Source: Thiocapsa sp.
Lineage (GTDB): Bacteria; Pseudomonadota; Gammaproteobacteria; Chromatiales; Chromatiaceae
Length of the DNA stretch: 64,000 nt
Direction: 5' to 3'
NCBI RefSeq assembly: GCF_018399035.1
Contig: NZ_CP073760.1
Location: forward strand, 496,001-560,000
This document shows, one piece after another, positions 63,647 to 64,000 of this stretch (positions are counted from its first letter, which is position 1; each line of letters begins with the position of its first letter). The position numbers were made by a program, and so were the translations under genes. Below the pieces are notes generated by a model. That model was not told the origin of the DNA and searched no databases. It worked only from the letters and a program-made list of their open reading frames with translations.

Positions 63647-64000
63647 TCAGTTGGCAGGGACGAGGTACTCGGGAGCGCCATTGCCTTTCAGGAGGCGAGC
63701 AAGGCGTTTCTTCAGCTTCGGCACCGTGATCAGCATGTCGAGGCTGTGTTTCCGCGAGTCCTTGACCAGCGTGGATGGATCGAAATAGGCCTTCGCGTTC
63801 TCCACGGAGAGGACGAAGGGTGGCTGGCCTTCACGCGCGAGCAGATAGCTCATGATCAGCGAACCAGTGCGGTGGTTGCCTTCGATAAAGAGTTGTGGCC
63901 GACTCAGGATGTAGACGTAGACACCTGCGGCGCGGAACCAGACGTTTTCGCCCCGGTGATGCGCAAGCCATTCCATCAAGCCGCCGATGCCGGCGCCTTC
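63647..64000 (-). CDS. Fic-domain protein, 3' part (5' end outside window)
   Basis: The frame is open through base 64000. The Fic core is visible as SRPQLFIEGNHRTGSLIMSY, matching HPFxxGNGRxxR, but the catalytic histidine position holds Q and the second glycine is H, so nucleotide transfer may be lost or altered. It continues into a C-terminal helical part (KHSLDMLITVPKLKKRLARL). It may belong to a filamentation or toxin-like group; this is undecided. Confidence 0.72.
   Translation of the reverse strand, partial: EGAGIGGLMEWLAHHRGENVWFRAAGVYVYILSRPQLFIEGNHRTGSLIMSYLLAREGQPPFVLSVENAKAYFDPSTLVKDSRKHSLDMLITVPKLKKRLARLLKGNGAPEYLVPAN

Overview
The window is a high-GC chromosomal segment from a gammaproteobacterium. 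The best guess is a purple sulfur bacterium of the Chromatiaceae (Thiocapsa-like). This rests on gammaproteobacterial gene orders (tmk-holB-pilZ-tatD, hslR-grxC, cysM-rlmD), an Rnf cluster carrying a giant pyruvate:ferredoxin oxidoreductase, and intergenic palindromes of a style common in that family. Taxonomy is inference; no rRNA or tRNA gene was seen.

Positions 1-20 kb are mostly housekeeping. They hold tmk (partial), holB, pilZ and a TatD hydrolase; a polyphosphate:AMP phosphotransferase and a PhoU protein; an NfeD/stomatin pair; a polyprenyl-phosphate sugar transferase; an Hpt protein with cysM and rlmD; a CYTH protein with an L,D-transpeptidase; hslR-grxC; pepN; a small DksA-like protein; an lptF without lptG; and a hemerythrin. 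Scattered between these genes are members of an ~85-bp element with TAAA-CGCG-type terminal inverted repeats, sometimes as dimers joined by an AT-rich spacer.

Positions 20-28 kb hold a potFGHI putrescine importer (potH frameshifted at an A6 tract), a MerR-type regulator, a eukaryote-type HisH-HisF fusion and a ClpP-like lipoprotein. Positions 28.5-40.2 kb are one electron-transfer unit: rnfB, a 1646-residue pyruvate:ferredoxin oxidoreductase with its own C-terminal ferredoxin domain, rnfC, rnfD, rnfG, rnfE, rnfA, a 55-residue cysteine-rich membrane peptide and a ferredoxin-NADP reductase. A plausible route is pyruvate to ferredoxin, then exchange with NAD(H) through the Rnf ion pump and with NADP(H) through the reductase.

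Positions 40-51.5 kb are accessory and decayed. They contain two 54-bp tandem arrays, many short palindromes, a cyclase-PilZ fusion, two HigBA-type toxin-antitoxin pairs, a broken nucleotide-sugar dehydrogenase, an insertion sequence with 16-bp terminal repeats, an Rpn-type nuclease and several gene stubs. Positions 51.5-64 kb continue with a 5'-truncated CoA-transferase, pstS, a HAD hydrolase, a FabH-start/PhaC-end remnant, a secreted three-gene cassette (two paralogous binding proteins, one with a von Willebrand A domain, plus a helical exported protein), a frameshifted pyruvate kinase, a broken cyclic-nucleotide-binding protein and a partial Fic protein.

Many breaks are single missing bases, several in homopolymers, so sequencing error must be excluded before calling those genes dead.
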